The position numbers and the translations under genes are program-made. A stretch of 64,000 nt of DNA, taken from NCBI GenBank assembly GCA_030601745.1, contig JAUWBI010000001.1, positions 39,443 to 103,442 on the forward strand. The letters run 5' to 3'. Below the pieces are notes generated by a model. The model did no database searches. It was not told where the DNA came from and saw only the letters and a list, made by a program, of their open reading frames with translations. Positions within the stretch are counted from its first letter, which is position 1. Each line of letters starts with the position of its first letter. Shown piece by piece: positions 52,601 through 60,944 of this stretch. The DNA comes from Phycisphaerae bacterium (GTDB lineage: Bacteria > Planctomycetota > Phycisphaerae > Sedimentisphaerales > Anaerobacaceae).

Positions 52601-55600
52601 CAAACTCTGTGGCTCTCGGAACTCGACAGTAACGTACTTATCGGAATACATTGTTACGGTATTGTTGGGGTCCCACGATGTATCATCATCGGTTCCAAAC
52701 CACGCCTTGACCTCGTAACCGGGATTGAGTATTGCCTCCAGGTCTACTACCGTACCGGGGTTCACCAGGCGTGTGTTGGGGTCCCACATCTCGAAGGGGT
52801 CGTAGCCTCCCGACGACGCTTTGAGTCTGCCGCCTTCACTGTTCATCACACTAATGTTTAGCTGATACTGGATTGCCGGTACTCTTGCGTCGTAGTGATA
52901 ACCCATATCAACTCTATTCACGTCATCATTATGGTCGGTACGCGTGGTGAGGGGAAAACCAATAATTGCTGCAAGCGCTGAGGCAGGACCGTTTCCGGTA
53001 TCGACGCACGGACTGTCTACCGACTGTCCCGCCGCGGTCTGGCTAAGATAGTAATTGTAATTCTGCTCGGTGAGACTGGTCGTTACAAAGTTTGGGTCCA
53101 CGGCAATGACAGTGCCGGGCAGCGGCAGATAAAGCAAAGGCCCCATCCCCGGAGGCCCCTGCCCCTCGAAGACGGCATCCGGGCCGCCCTCGATGTCGCT
53201 ATACCAGAGCATAACCGTTGCCATTGGGTTATTTGTCTCGAGGGGGTCACCTATCGCAATTTGTGGGCCGTATGCAGCCCTGTTATCCCACAAAATGCCG
53301 CCCACGATTTCGACGAAGGCATCATAACAGCTTACCCCTCCGCCGCTGCCGTAAAAGTTATAGCTGGGTACTTCGTTGCCTACTATTGTGCAGTTAGCTA
53401 TTCTGGGCATAGCGCCGCCGTTGCAGGACAGGCCCGCCCCATCCGAAAATGCATTATTGTCGGTTATAAGGCAGTTGATGAGCTCCTGCGTACCGCCGGG
53501 CAAATACGGACCCATGAAGCACACTGCACCGCCGAAACCATCGGACAGATTGTCCATCATAACGCAGTTCTTGATTGTTGTCGAGCTGTCGTCGCAGTAG
53601 AGCCCCGCACCCGAGCAGTAACTGCTTCCTGTCGATAAATTACCGCTTATCGTGCCGTTGCTAAAATCTGCCACGCTGTTGACCCAGTACACTCCGCCGC
53701 CGTATACCGCGTTATTATCGCTGATGGCGAAGTCATCGACTGTCACATCCGTCTCAACCAGACACATTCCCCCTCCGTCAAATGTCGCTGTATTACCGCT
53801 GACGGTGGAGTCCTTGACTGTCAGGATTGTATCTTCTAAATATATTCCTCCGCCGTATTGCGCTTGATTAGTGCTGACGATGGAGTTGTTAATTACTACC
53901 GAGGTGCCCACTAACGGCGCCCCGCCGACACCCCCGTAGATGCCGCCACCTCTGTAATAACCAGTGGCGCTATTTCCGCTTGTCTCGCAATTATTAAGCG
54001 TCAGCATGCCGCCGTAGCCGTACCAAATCCCGCCACCGTGCCCAGCGGCTGCAAGATTGCCTACCATACTGCAATCATCAAACGTCAGCGAGGTGCCGGC
54101 ACCGGCCTCGCAATAAACCCCGCCGCCACCGCCGGCGCCAGTTGTGTTCCTGCTGATGTCAGTATCGCTGATAGTGCCTATATATCCGGCCCCTAAATAT
54201 ACCCCACCGCCGTAGGAAATGCCGCCACCGACACCAGCGGAACCGTTTGTTTCACCCCTTCCACCGGCCCCAGCAACAGGGGTAATGGAGCCATTATCGG
54301 TAATGGTACAATTTGAGATAATTGCATTACTACCGGCGGCACAGTAGATTGCGCCGCCGAAGACGTCGTTGAGGGCATTGCCGCCATTGCCGCCGGTTCC
54401 CTGGGGGTTATTGGGGTCGAAACCAGGTTCACCGTCCCCGCCGTCACCGCCATTCGAAATAACGTTACAGTTGCTTATCGTGCAATATTCGATAATTGGA
54501 CTACTGTTGGGGTCACAATGAATCGCGCCGCCATAAGCCGGAGCGTTATCGCCACCGTCACCGCCGGGGATGTCGGGGTCAGGGTCAGGGTTGCCAGGTC
54601 CTCCATCTCCCCCACTGCCGTCAGCGACACAGTCGGTGATGACACATTTGCGAATAGTCGGACTGCTGCCAATGCACCTTATAGCTCCACCAAAGGCATC
54701 TTGACCGTTGGCTCCAGCGCCACCCCCGGGACGAATATGACCGTTGATGATTGTGAAACCGGCTACAACGCTGTCTGTGCCCTCACCATTTTGGAAAATG
54801 AAAGCACGGTGTGACATGGCTGGACTGGGACCGCCTCCGCAGTCAATAATTGTTGTAGCGACTACATCTCGGTCGTATGGTTTTTCGCTTGTTACGGTAA
54901 TTGCCTTGCCGAGGAAGTCCAGGTCACGGTTACCGAAGCCCGCGTAAGTACCGGGATGAACAAGCACCGTATCCCCATAGCTGGCAGCGTCGATAGCTGC
55001 TTGAATCGTAGGGTATAGGGCCGAAGGTACCTCAAGTTTTCGTGGCTCCGGCGCCAGCGTAACCGACACCGTGCTTGACCACGCCGTTTCATTTTGTTTC
55101 GTGTCGCGCGCCTTTACCCTGAAGCTATAGGTGTCGTAGGAAAGGCCTGATACCAGGTATGTTGAGCTATCAGTCCAGTCTCTGGTAAGACTCGGATGCG
55201 TCGTACATTCGAACTTGTACTCCACCGGGCCGTTTTCATCGCTGCTGATTTTCGCTGACATACCTATCATAGTATCTGTAAATTTCCGCGGCTCCATCGA
55301 CCATCGGCTCGGGTCAGGAAACGGAGAGGACGTGTCTGTGGTCAAATCGGTCGTAGCAGACTCTTCGACTGACCAGCCGCCTTCATTCTGGTTCGGGGAG
55401 GTGTCACGATACTTTACTCTGAAGCTATATGTAGTGTTTTCAGCAAGGCCGGTGGCTATGTATCCTGGACTGCTCTGCCAGCCACTGTCGAAATTACTGT
55501 TGGTAACGCATTCGAAATAGTATTCTACGCCCGAGTCATCGGTAGCTTCCACGGATTCCATAGCGATTGTGAACCGCCCTGTTTGTTTAGGTTCCAGGCC

Positions 55601-57142
55601 CGGTTCCCATTCCGCCGGGTCAGGCAGGGGCGGTGCGGTATCTTCGATATTGCCGATGGCACGCTCAAGGTTGATACGCGGCTTGGTTATCGGAACCGTC
55701 GGACGCCTATCAATAACAGGGTCACCATAGGTGACCAAAAGGTCTTTGACCTCCGCAGGTGTAAGGTAACTTCCCGTCCGGGCCAGGGCCGCAGATTGCA
55801 GAACGGCAACAGCCCCCGCTGCATAAGGACACGCCGCCGATGTGCCGCCGAAAGCAGCATAATAATCGCCGGGGTCGTAACCACCGAAACCGACAATGTC
55901 TGTGGTATAGGCATTTTCTGCTGGGGCGAGAATATCCAGGATATCAGCCGTGTCTGAATAGCACGTTACCAAATCCGGGTATGTCTGCCCGCACATCCAG
56001 TGGACAAATGTATCATCAAACACCGCTCCAACGGAAATAATACTCGACATAGCAGCAGGCCAGGATATACCTGTCGTGAATCCATCATTACCTGAAGCGG
56101 CAAGTAGCGTTATACCCGCTGCCACTGCGGTGTTTGCTGCAATCGTCGTGCCCGGAGAAAAAGCATCGGCATTAACCGGGTTACTAAAAGGCAGCCAGGG
56201 TATTCCCCAACTATTGCTGATAGCCACAATCGGATTAGCAGGGTCGTCGTTCTTGTGAGCTACACACCAGTTCCAGGCGGCGATCTCAGAGTCAATCGGC
56301 GACCAACCCATATCGCTGAAAATCTTCACGTCATATATCTTGGCGTTGTGTGCCACTCCGCCGATGTAATCGCCGACTGAACCTAAATCTCCAGCAGCTA
56401 AGCCGGCACAGCAGGTGCCGTGGGCGGAGACAGGCATAGGGTCGGGGTCGTCGTCGCCGAAATCGTAGCCGCCGATGACCTTGGCATTTGGAAAACCACC
56501 GCCGCCAAGCATGGGATGGGTATAGTCAACGCCCGTGTCACAGATGGCCACCGCCGTCCCTTGACCATTGTAGGCCAGCCGAACTGTTATTGCATTTATT
56601 AGAGGTATGCCCTGCGCCAGGAATGGTTCGACATATCTCATAGGTTCGACTGACACAACCGAAGGGTCGTCAAGAAGCATAACGAGGCCATCGAGCGTAG
56701 CCTCACCCGAGAAACCGGCCTGCATTTCAAAACGGTATCGTAAATTAAACTCAGCAGACGGAAGTGAAAACAGAACCGGTTCCTGACGACCGGCTATTTC
56801 CGCTTCCAGCAAGCGGAGCGATTGCGCTGAATTCCAGTCGGTTCTTGCTTTCATCTGGACCGGGTCGACCAGATTGACGATTACTTTTACGTGTGTCTCG
56901 CCGGCATCAAATTGGTCGACAATCATTTGGGCGTCTATCAGTTTGCTGGAACTGAGAAGAAAATCAAAGTCTCCTGCACCGGCCGAACTTACCAGCACAA
57001 ACAGTGCAGACACACACACCAGAAACCGCAGCAGGATGCGAAGGTTCCCGACGTCTGTCCCCACTCTTGTCTTCGGCAAGAAGACGTGGGGGCTCGGAAT
57101 TCGTCGCTTCACCTCGTTAGAAGTTTTCCCTTTTTGCATCAT
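46661..57142 (-). CDS. giant exported subtilisin / triple parallel beta-helix / dockerin / fibronectin III protein
   Basis: The 3493-residue protein has a long basic N-terminus and hydrophobic signal segment ('ILLRFLVCVSALFVLVSSAG', about residues 35-55). An S8 protease domain follows with an intact triad: Asp in 'AVAICDTGVDYTHP', His in 'PVSAHGTCCAGLAAGD' and Ser in 'YAAFGGTSAACPYAAG'. Fibronectin III domains come next. Then three modules each begin with 'YPTIQ.A.DAA..GD' and hold hundreds of residues of right-handed beta-helix rungs ('NNSIVSTNQAQYGGGIYLED'); between them are InlB-like segments ('YVTVEFREPQ', 'DVTVEFEKPR'). A dockerin-like segment ('VGDFDFNYMVNISDLALFLL') and three more fibronectin domains close it. 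It follows the secretin gene by 94 bases. Confidence 0.88.
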   Translation of the reverse strand: MMQKGKTSNEVKRRIPSPHVFLPKTRVGTDVGNLRILLRFLVCVSALFVLVSSAGAGDFDFLLSSSKLIDAQMIVDQFDAGETHVKVIVNLVDPVQMKARTDWNSAQSLRLLEAEIAGRQEPVLFSLPSAEFNLRYRFEMQAGFSGEATLDGLVMLLDDPSVVSVEPMRYVEPFLAQGIPLINAITVRLAYNGQGTAVAICDTGVDYTHPMLGGGGFPNAKVIGGYDFGDDDPDPMPVSAHGTCCAGLAAGDLGSVGDYIGGVAHNAKIYDVKIFSDMGWSPIDSEIAAWNWCVAHKNDDPANPIVAISNSWGIPWLPFSNPVNADAFSPGTTIAANTAVAAGITLLAASGNDGFTTGISWPAAMSSIISVGAVFDDTFVHWMCGQTYPDLVTCYSDTADILDILAPAENAYTTDIVGFGGYDPGDYYAAFGGTSAACPYAAGAVAVLQSAALARTGSYLTPAEVKDLLVTYGDPVIDRRPTVPITKPRINLERAIGNIEDTAPPLPDPAEWEPGLEPKQTGRFTIAMESVEATDDSGVEYYFECVTNSNFDSGWQSSPGYIATGLAENTTYSFRVKYRDTSPNQNEGGWSVEESATTDLTTDTSSPFPDPSRWSMEPRKFTDTMIGMSAKISSDENGPVEYKFECTTHPSLTRDWTDSSTYLVSGLSYDTYSFRVKARDTKQNETAWSSTVSVTLAPEPRKLEVPSALYPTIQAAIDAASYGDTVLVHPGTYAGFGNRDLDFLGKAITVTSEKPYDRDVVATTIIDCGGGPSPAMSHRAFIFQNGEGTDSVVAGFTIINGHIRPGGGAGANGQDAFGGAIRCIGSSPTIRKCVITDCVADGSGGDGGPGNPDPDPDIPGGDGGDNAPAYGGAIHCDPNSSPIIEYCTISNCNVISNGGDGGDGEPGFDPNNPQGTGGNGGNALNDVFGGAIYCAAGSNAIISNCTITDNGSITPVAGAGGRGETNGSAGVGGGISYGGGVYLGAGYIGTISDTDISRNTTGAGGGGGVYCEAGAGTSLTFDDCSMVGNLAAAGHGGGIWYGYGGMLTLNNCETSGNSATGYYRGGGIYGGVGGAPLVGTSVVINNSIVSTNQAQYGGGIYLEDTILTVKDSTVSGNTATFDGGGMCLVETDVTVDDFAISDNNAVYGGGVYWVNSVADFSNGTISGNLSTGSSYCSGAGLYCDDSSTTIKNCVMMDNLSDGFGGAVCFMGPYLPGGTQELINCLITDNNAFSDGAGLSCNGGAMPRIANCTIVGNEVPSYNFYGSGGGVSCYDAFVEIVGGILWDNRAAYGPQIAIGDPLETNNPMATVMLWYSDIEGGPDAVFEGQGPPGMGPLLYLPLPGTVIAVDPNFVTTSLTEQNYNYYLSQTAAGQSVDSPCVDTGNGPASALAAIIGFPLTTRTDHNDDVNRVDMGYHYDARVPAIQYQLNISVMNSEGGRLKASSGGYDPFEMWDPNTRLVNPGTVVDLEAILNPGYEVKAWFGTDDDTSWDPNNTVTMYSDKYVTVEFREPQSLYVPTPQYPTIQTAMDAAFHHGDKVIVFAGTYYESNLDFRGKSITVVSERPDDPCYVADTIIDCQGWGSAFIFRGGEDAAVIDGFTIVNGWGVFVFVYDPFEGYYWDSFGGAIAGFGESSPLISNCVIKNCIARGWDGFPGMDRDADNPGPGGHGTPGGSGFGGAIYFDANSSPTIRYCKIIGSAALGGRGGRGGHAYGADPGGVGWPGGDANDGGEAYGGAMYFESGCKPIIENCIIRDCNTTQGMGNIGGDGGDGDPGGYGGAGSVNGDESLGGAILYRENCEPTVLDTIIIDSKASTEVGGYIWPGGEGGDTDGPDGFWGFSYTWSYGGAHYYDVNCTAEITNCTISNNAVISDGVVGTDGHGGAEYYLTDCNSKITDCNFVNNAAGNSAYSSGGTLFFEPDCVVDINNSTFAGSLAPGLYSRGGAMCWDEVERIRINNSYFAGSEAAYGGALAWYGPDSDIVISNCVIFNNIADHGGGLFWYEGAPIIRGCKIRGNTAEKRIVPLDYGLIIFAVPLIYTFEGEFYGGGGGIFCWTSDATIEDCVIEDNTATGSGGGVYFGGDTSSPILKNCMVRGNSAVLDGGGIVSYWFTTPTISNCTIAGNRAYDPEDTTYHGRGGGLCCSYESKTILSDSIVWGNTASSGSQIMIGSISDPSIIERPAELTVSYCDIQGGQSPGAIHVEPGRILNWLSGNIAENPLFVSGPLGDYYLGQTAAGQGSDSPCVDAGSDFAANLGLDTYTTRTDSFPDTYDPNNPDPNSVIVDMGYHYRDASGFRTVQLTVTVVGGHGTAEPTDPEPLSYVSGIYTYYRGTAVILTATPEAGYRIASWSGTINDASTDLTNVVVMSSDKDVTVEFEKPRVISVPSDYPTIQRAIDAAEEGDQIIISPGPYRHPGYTHGASLHLGGIVIWGKNITLSSTNPDDPNVVANTILQGYQIAIFDVGPETVLTGFTMRNTHWVTGSGLDGQDPGDPGFNGGCIRSGAIDIVDASPTLVNIVIDDISIQAGNGGDGANGNGANVNGGNGGWGGSAYGGAIYIENGNPTLKGVQIINCAAYGGDGGDGGNGNDNPPGYGGRGGSWTFKDDDEAWWEAIGLGWWYPRDRYGYPRYFFLIDDEGNIIGTSTFGTYDDYWLFTAMGAALYVDATSEPTFIDCTFADNRTESGYCGVGGDSPINFPWPDYHHRLESFGTGIYCEVGSAPTFIDCNFSDNVADSDVPTANHSPYMTYGGGLACGTLTPKVNPGSAHSAKLINCTFTDNAATIGGGVFWVDTAPTIEDCNFNDNYAYQGGAMFCGDDSTPIIIGSTFTQNDTGYVDIGDPNLYYDVDFSSPDITLQVGPPIEDVLGFGGGMFCSSSGTRIIDCRFNSNTTTCSGGGIYTTGSESMLVKNCLITENIANRDGGGISANWNSEPNIINCTITENIVTGEGFAAGGYGGGVYCSYESYAFITNSIIWGNYALNGSDLAISTGFEHDPRPATVKVVYSDIKGGEPAVFVDTGCILYWDIDPSAPNFPTNLSGTSDAVPLFVSDYLGDNRYYLSQPYVVPPDPNQTELSPCVDAGSTDAYSLAMYRHTTRTDRILDAGIVDIGYHYLLITDLVGDFDFNYMVNISDLALFLLSWLEEDCSPPDWCHGADFNRDGIVNFVDYGTFVENYGLSDTTPPEPDPMTWAVAPNSIGPTSIYMAATTAYDNATGPYVEYYFQRTNAAGNPDGSFRDWSPDPTYTDTGLVRGNEYGYRVKACDTSANRNETEWSIIGYVVAGEDVTPPLTDPNAPNPYQSTWAMPPTPSSGTSILMVATTATDESGVEYYFEFTTGDGNDGHDSGWQSSPIYEDTGLDPFTTYTYRVRTRDKWDPPNQNYGFWSVEAFATTPEGEPPLPNPAQWLIPPAWQVDPNTFQLWHYMEAEPADDAATGGNNPCEYYFECALGSGLDSGWQLSNIYTYYHTSSCYYVVRYRDAAGAPFGGNVGQDSVAAYTGPRPW
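57059..57092. repeat. leader hairpin, copy 2 (within or before the giant protease N-terminus)
   Basis: CCCCACTCTTGTCTTCGGCAAGAAGACGTGGGGG is nearly the same as 19926-19962. If translation starts at 57142 it encodes 'SPHVFLPKTRVGT'; if a later GTG is used it is a 5' leader. Confidence 0.75.
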
Positions 57143-57236
57143 ATTATTATCCGCTTTTCCATCGACCTTCTAACCCCACTTACTTCTAATAGGGTTCATT
57201 TCTGTCCCTTCATATCTCGAGCATCGAGCATCGAGT
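57143..57236. other. 94-base gap with TTCTAA motifs and a TCGAGCATCGAG array
   Basis: Contains CCTTCTAACCCCACTTACTTCTAATAGGG and, from 57217, CTCGAGCATCGAGCATCGAG, which runs into the secretin stop codon. No separate promoter is evident, so the giant gene may be co-transcribed with the secretin gene. Confidence 0.5.
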
Positions 57237-60200
57237 TTAGAATCCGCTCTCCATTGCAGCAATTGCCTTGGCTTCGGCCTCCTCCTGCAAAATGATAGTC
57301 GGTTTAACTAATATCAGCAATATCTTATGGTCCTTGACTATGCTGCGGTTCCTGAACAGCCTTCCAATCAACGGCAGCTTGCTTAATCCCGGCACTCCTG
57401 CCTCTATTTCAACTTCTGCGGTCATTTTCTGGCCGCCCAACAGTAATGTCGCACCATCCGGCACGCTCACACGCGTCATAAGCTGTGAGCTCTCTGTCTC
57501 AGGAAGCTCTACCACGTACGACGAAACAGCCGTCTGCCCCTCTTCATTTATTATAGGCGTCTCGATTGTAGTTTTTCTTATTCCAAGGAATTCCTGCAGG
57601 TTAGTAGTAATGTTGAGCAATACGTTTTTCTTGTCCGGACTGATAGTTGGGGTAATACTCAGAACAGTACCAGTCGGTATGTATATCTCTCTTGGGATTG
57701 AACCACCACCCGTACCAATCCCGCCGCCCCAGGTGCCGCCGACAAAGGCCCCCCCTGGTTGAATAGGCGGCAGCGCCATCGGAATAGTTCTTTGGATATT
57801 GAACGTTGCCGACTCTCCAGTCAAAACTGTAAGTTTCGGAGCAGTCAGCGTCGTTGAATCTCTGTGGGCCTGAACCGCTCTGAGAAGGAAGATGACCTGC
57901 AGGTCATCAAGGTATTGGCCATAACCTCCACTAATCGCAACAGCCGCTCCAGTACCACCCAGACTCATCGCAACGCCTGTCGGTTGTGTTTCAACAGTAT
58001 CTAAAGACCCTTGTTGGATATCAACCAAGCCCCACTTGCCGCCAAGGTTGACAATAAAATCTATATCCAGGCCGATTTCTTCAAGGAAACTCTCAGTCAC
58101 CACCAGGAATCTGGTCTCGATGGAAACCTGATGTCCGAGCGCCTTGCCCATCTCCTTGAGCAGTTTTTCTATCTCATTATGAATCTCAGGCGTCTGCAGG
58201 ACTGCGAGCTTCTTAGGCTGTTGACGTGGATAAGGTGTTATGGTGCCCTCGCCGCCGGCTTCCCACCAGCTATCCGGCTCAATGCTCTCCTGAATAAGCT
58301 CTATCAGACTCTCCACTCGAAAATAGCCCTGTATGCCGCCGCCGCCATACATCCCGCCGCCATACATACCGCCGCCCATACCGCCGCCATACATACCGCC
58401 GCCGTAGCCGCCCATGCCGCCGCCATAGCCGCCCATGCCGCCGCCGTAACCGCCACCGCCATAGCCGCCACCGCCGTAACCGCCACCGCCATAGCCGCCG
58501 CCGCCATAGCCGCCCATGCCGCCGCCGTAGCCGCCCATGCCGCCGCCGTAGCCGCCGTAACCGCCGCCACCGTAGCCACCGCCGCCGTAGCCACCGCCGC
58601 CGTAGCCGCCCATGCCGCCGCCATAGCCGCCCATGCCGCCGCCACCGTAGCCGCCGCCACCGCCGCCACCGTAGCCACCACCGTAGCCGCCCATACCCAT
58701 ACCCATACCCATACCCATCATTCCGCCGCCACCCATATAAGTGGCCGGCTGGCCAATTAGATACGTAATGTCATAAACACGCGTTACCATCCTGCTCGGA
58801 AGCGACCCTAACGTTGCTATGGTGATTACTCCACCCTCAACAGCGTAACCCAGCTCTACAAATCCGCCCGAAACCGCTCTTAACAAACTCTCCAATGCCG
58901 TGCCCAGCCGAACTGACGGTAGCCCATCCATATTTATTGGCGTGCTTTGTTCGATACTCGCGGTGTCATACAAATCACGCCACATCGGGCTTATCTGCAA
59001 TGCCGGCTTAACAGCATTCTTTAATTCCTCTATCGCTTCGCTAAGAGCCATTTCCGGCGTCAGTTGTGAAAGGTCAACAATTTCCTCTAATTGTTTATAC
59101 ACGGCCACGTCAGCCGGGTCCAGACCGATCGGCTCGTCAACTTTGCGGAAGGGGCTGGCGATAATATCCCGCCAATTCTTGGCATAGGTAAGCTCATCAG
59201 GATATGCAATGCTGGCCTCATCAGTTTTTCGCAAAGTATCAACTCTTGCCTTGTCCCTCTCCTTCCGCAGCTCCAGTTGTTTGCGGATGCTAACCATATC
59301 CTCCAGAGTGTCCTTGAGTATCAGCGCCTCGTCGTGTAGCGGGTCTAACGCAAGCAAACCTTCCAATTGACCAAGAGCTTCCTCATAACGCTGTCGTTTC
59401 TGAAAAGCCGTCGCGTTGGCCATCAGCTCCTCTATTCTCCTGGCCCTGTCGGCCTCTATTTTAATCCGGTATTCTTGTTGGGCTTCTATCGCTGCTTTGC
59501 GCTTCTCTTCTGCCAACCGCTCGGCCTTCTTGTTCTCTTCCGCGACTATTGTCTCGGTCAGTTGTTTTAACTTACTGCTGTATTGCTCGAAAAGCTCGTC
59601 TCCAAGGTCCAGCTCGTTTTCGTTCACGACCCGTTCAGCCCTCTCAACCGCTTTTTTTGCCTTGTCGAATTCACCCTCACTAAGAAAACCTAGCGCCTTA
59701 TCGTTAGCATCCTCAACAACTGTTTTGGTGTAGCTTCGTCGGATTTTTCTTTTGCGATTAACCTCTTCGATAAAGCTGCCTTTTTCTGTTACCGACTCAA
59801 CGACCTTTGGCTCAACAACCTTTGGCTCAGGAACCTTTAGTACAACAACCTTTGGCTCAGGAACCTTCACCTCAACAACATTCGGCTCAGCAACGGTGAC
59901 AACCACAGAATTCTGGTCTTGAACCGAAGGCTTGTCTTTCTGGGCTAAAAGGTCATTTACTTTCACCCTTACAGCTAATAACTTCAGGTAATCTTCTGCT
60001 GGTTTTCCCCCTGCCGGTGCTACAGATAAGCCGCTGTTCGCAACTTTAATAAAGCCATCACGCGCCTTTTCGAGCTCACCGGCGCGGTAAAATGCTACGC
60101 TGCGCTTATAAAGCTCGGTAATTTGTTTCTTCTGCTCAGCCAACTGAGCGTCTATTTTCTTAAGCCCTTCTACGATTTTTCCCCGCTCCTCTTTGGTCAA

Positions 60201-60620
60201 AGACTTACTGTCTTTGACCTTTTCGAGATGCACTTTGGCCTTGATTAGTTGACCTTGCTCAATTAACTTATTGACCGTTCGAATATCGTCTAAGATGCGC
60301 TTTCTTTCGAGTATAGCTAAGTGTGTCTTTTCCATAAGCTCGCTTAGCTTCTTACTATCAGCAGCAGTTAAATATTTCTGGTAGCTCTGTGCTTGAAGGT
60401 AAGACTGTTCTGCGGCTTCGAACCAACCCCTTTTGTATTGTTTCTCCCCAATGTCCATCCACTTTTTAGCTACCTCGCGGATTATCTTCTGCTTATCAGC
60501 TTCATTTGACTGGGACCGGGCCACTTCCGACATCCCTGTTGTCAGCAACAAAATCAATGCCGCAATAACCAGCAGGGATTTTCCACCCAAAGGTTTGACT
60601 AAGAATCCTGATTTGTTCAC
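57237..60620 (-). CDS. secretin-domain outer-membrane protein with N-terminal coiled coils and a Gly/Tyr/Met tract
   Basis: The start is a GTG at 60620, fixed by a strong GGAGGAGG six bases upstream. A signal peptide ('SLLVIAALILLLTTGMSEVA') is followed by TPR-like and coiled-coil regions (about 45-460), with a repetitive 'VKVPEPKVVVLKVPEPKVVE' stretch near 260. An STN-like domain ('VELGYAVEGGVITIATL') comes near 600, then about 135 residues of GGYGGG/GGMGGY repeats. After that come an N-domain-like unit ('LAVLQTPEIHNEIEKLLKEM') and the secretin domain ending 'GVPGLSKLPLIGRLFRNRSI' with 'ILLILVKPTIIL'. Secretins form outer-membrane pores for type II/IV systems. No other secretion gene is in the window. 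Confidence 0.9.
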   Translation of the reverse strand: MNKSGFLVKPLGGKSLLVIAALILLLTTGMSEVARSQSNEADKQKIIREVAKKWMDIGEKQYKRGWFEAAEQSYLQAQSYQKYLTAADSKKLSELMEKTHLAILERKRILDDIRTVNKLIEQGQLIKAKVHLEKVKDSKSLTKEERGKIVEGLKKIDAQLAEQKKQITELYKRSVAFYRAGELEKARDGFIKVANSGLSVAPAGGKPAEDYLKLLAVRVKVNDLLAQKDKPSVQDQNSVVVTVAEPNVVEVKVPEPKVVVLKVPEPKVVEPKVVESVTEKGSFIEEVNRKRKIRRSYTKTVVEDANDKALGFLSEGEFDKAKKAVERAERVVNENELDLGDELFEQYSSKLKQLTETIVAEENKKAERLAEEKRKAAIEAQQEYRIKIEADRARRIEELMANATAFQKRQRYEEALGQLEGLLALDPLHDEALILKDTLEDMVSIRKQLELRKERDKARVDTLRKTDEASIAYPDELTYAKNWRDIIASPFRKVDEPIGLDPADVAVYKQLEEIVDLSQLTPEMALSEAIEELKNAVKPALQISPMWRDLYDTASIEQSTPINMDGLPSVRLGTALESLLRAVSGGFVELGYAVEGGVITIATLGSLPSRMVTRVYDITYLIGQPATYMGGGGMMGMGMGMGMGGYGGGYGGGGGGGYGGGGMGGYGGGMGGYGGGGYGGGGYGGGGYGGYGGGMGGYGGGMGGYGGGGYGGGGYGGGGYGGGGYGGGMGGYGGGMGGYGGGMYGGGMGGGMYGGGMYGGGGIQGYFRVESLIELIQESIEPDSWWEAGGEGTITPYPRQQPKKLAVLQTPEIHNEIEKLLKEMGKALGHQVSIETRFLVVTESFLEEIGLDIDFIVNLGGKWGLVDIQQGSLDTVETQPTGVAMSLGGTGAAVAISGGYGQYLDDLQVIFLLRAVQAHRDSTTLTAPKLTVLTGESATFNIQRTIPMALPPIQPGGAFVGGTWGGGIGTGGGSIPREIYIPTGTVLSITPTISPDKKNVLLNITTNLQEFLGIRKTTIETPIINEEGQTAVSSYVVELPETESSQLMTRVSVPDGATLLLGGQKMTAEVEIEAGVPGLSKLPLIGRLFRNRSIVKDHKILLILVKPTIILQEEAEAKAIAAMESGF
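58334..58738 (-). repeat. Gly/Tyr/Met-rich tandem coding repeat
   Basis: Around 405 bases of CCGCC(A/G)TAGCC units encode YGGGGYGGGMGGYGGG-type sequence, ending in alternating GMGMGMG. The antisense ORFs 58011-58760 and 58304-58681 are by-products of this composition. Confidence 0.9.
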
Positions 60621-60944
60621 AATTTACCTCCTCCCATCAAAAAACACCTTCCACCTTAAACCTTCCACCTTAAACCTCCCACCTTAAGGAGAACCTTTCA
60701 CAATATATACAGTCATCCAACCTGAAATTACGCCACTCTTATAATAATCCAGTTTAACATAATTCCCTCTTTTTGCAAGGGAAAAATTTGATTTATGGCC
60801 ACTTGGCCGATAATATCTAATTTTTAATTATAGGCAAACTGGAAAGTCTGGGAAAACTGGGAGAAAAATAGTCGCCCAAAAACGCTTTTATGGCCATAAC
60901 AAGGCCTTCGAAAAAACGAAAACATTGGATATTCAAAAAAATAT
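60621..60944. other. intergenic region with a three-copy 14-bp direct repeat
   Basis: CCTTCCACCTTAAA occurs twice in tandem, followed by a variant CCTCCCACCTTAAG (60647-60688). The rest is AT-rich, separates divergent genes (secretin and tsaB) and must hold both promoters. No gene or RNA was recognised. Confidence 0.6.

Noticed and set aside
58011-58760. 249-residue plus-strand ORF rich in Ala/His (AAAIAAHAAAV...)
   Set aside because: It is the antisense shadow of the Gly/Tyr/Met tract of the secretin; the repeat has no stops on the other strand.
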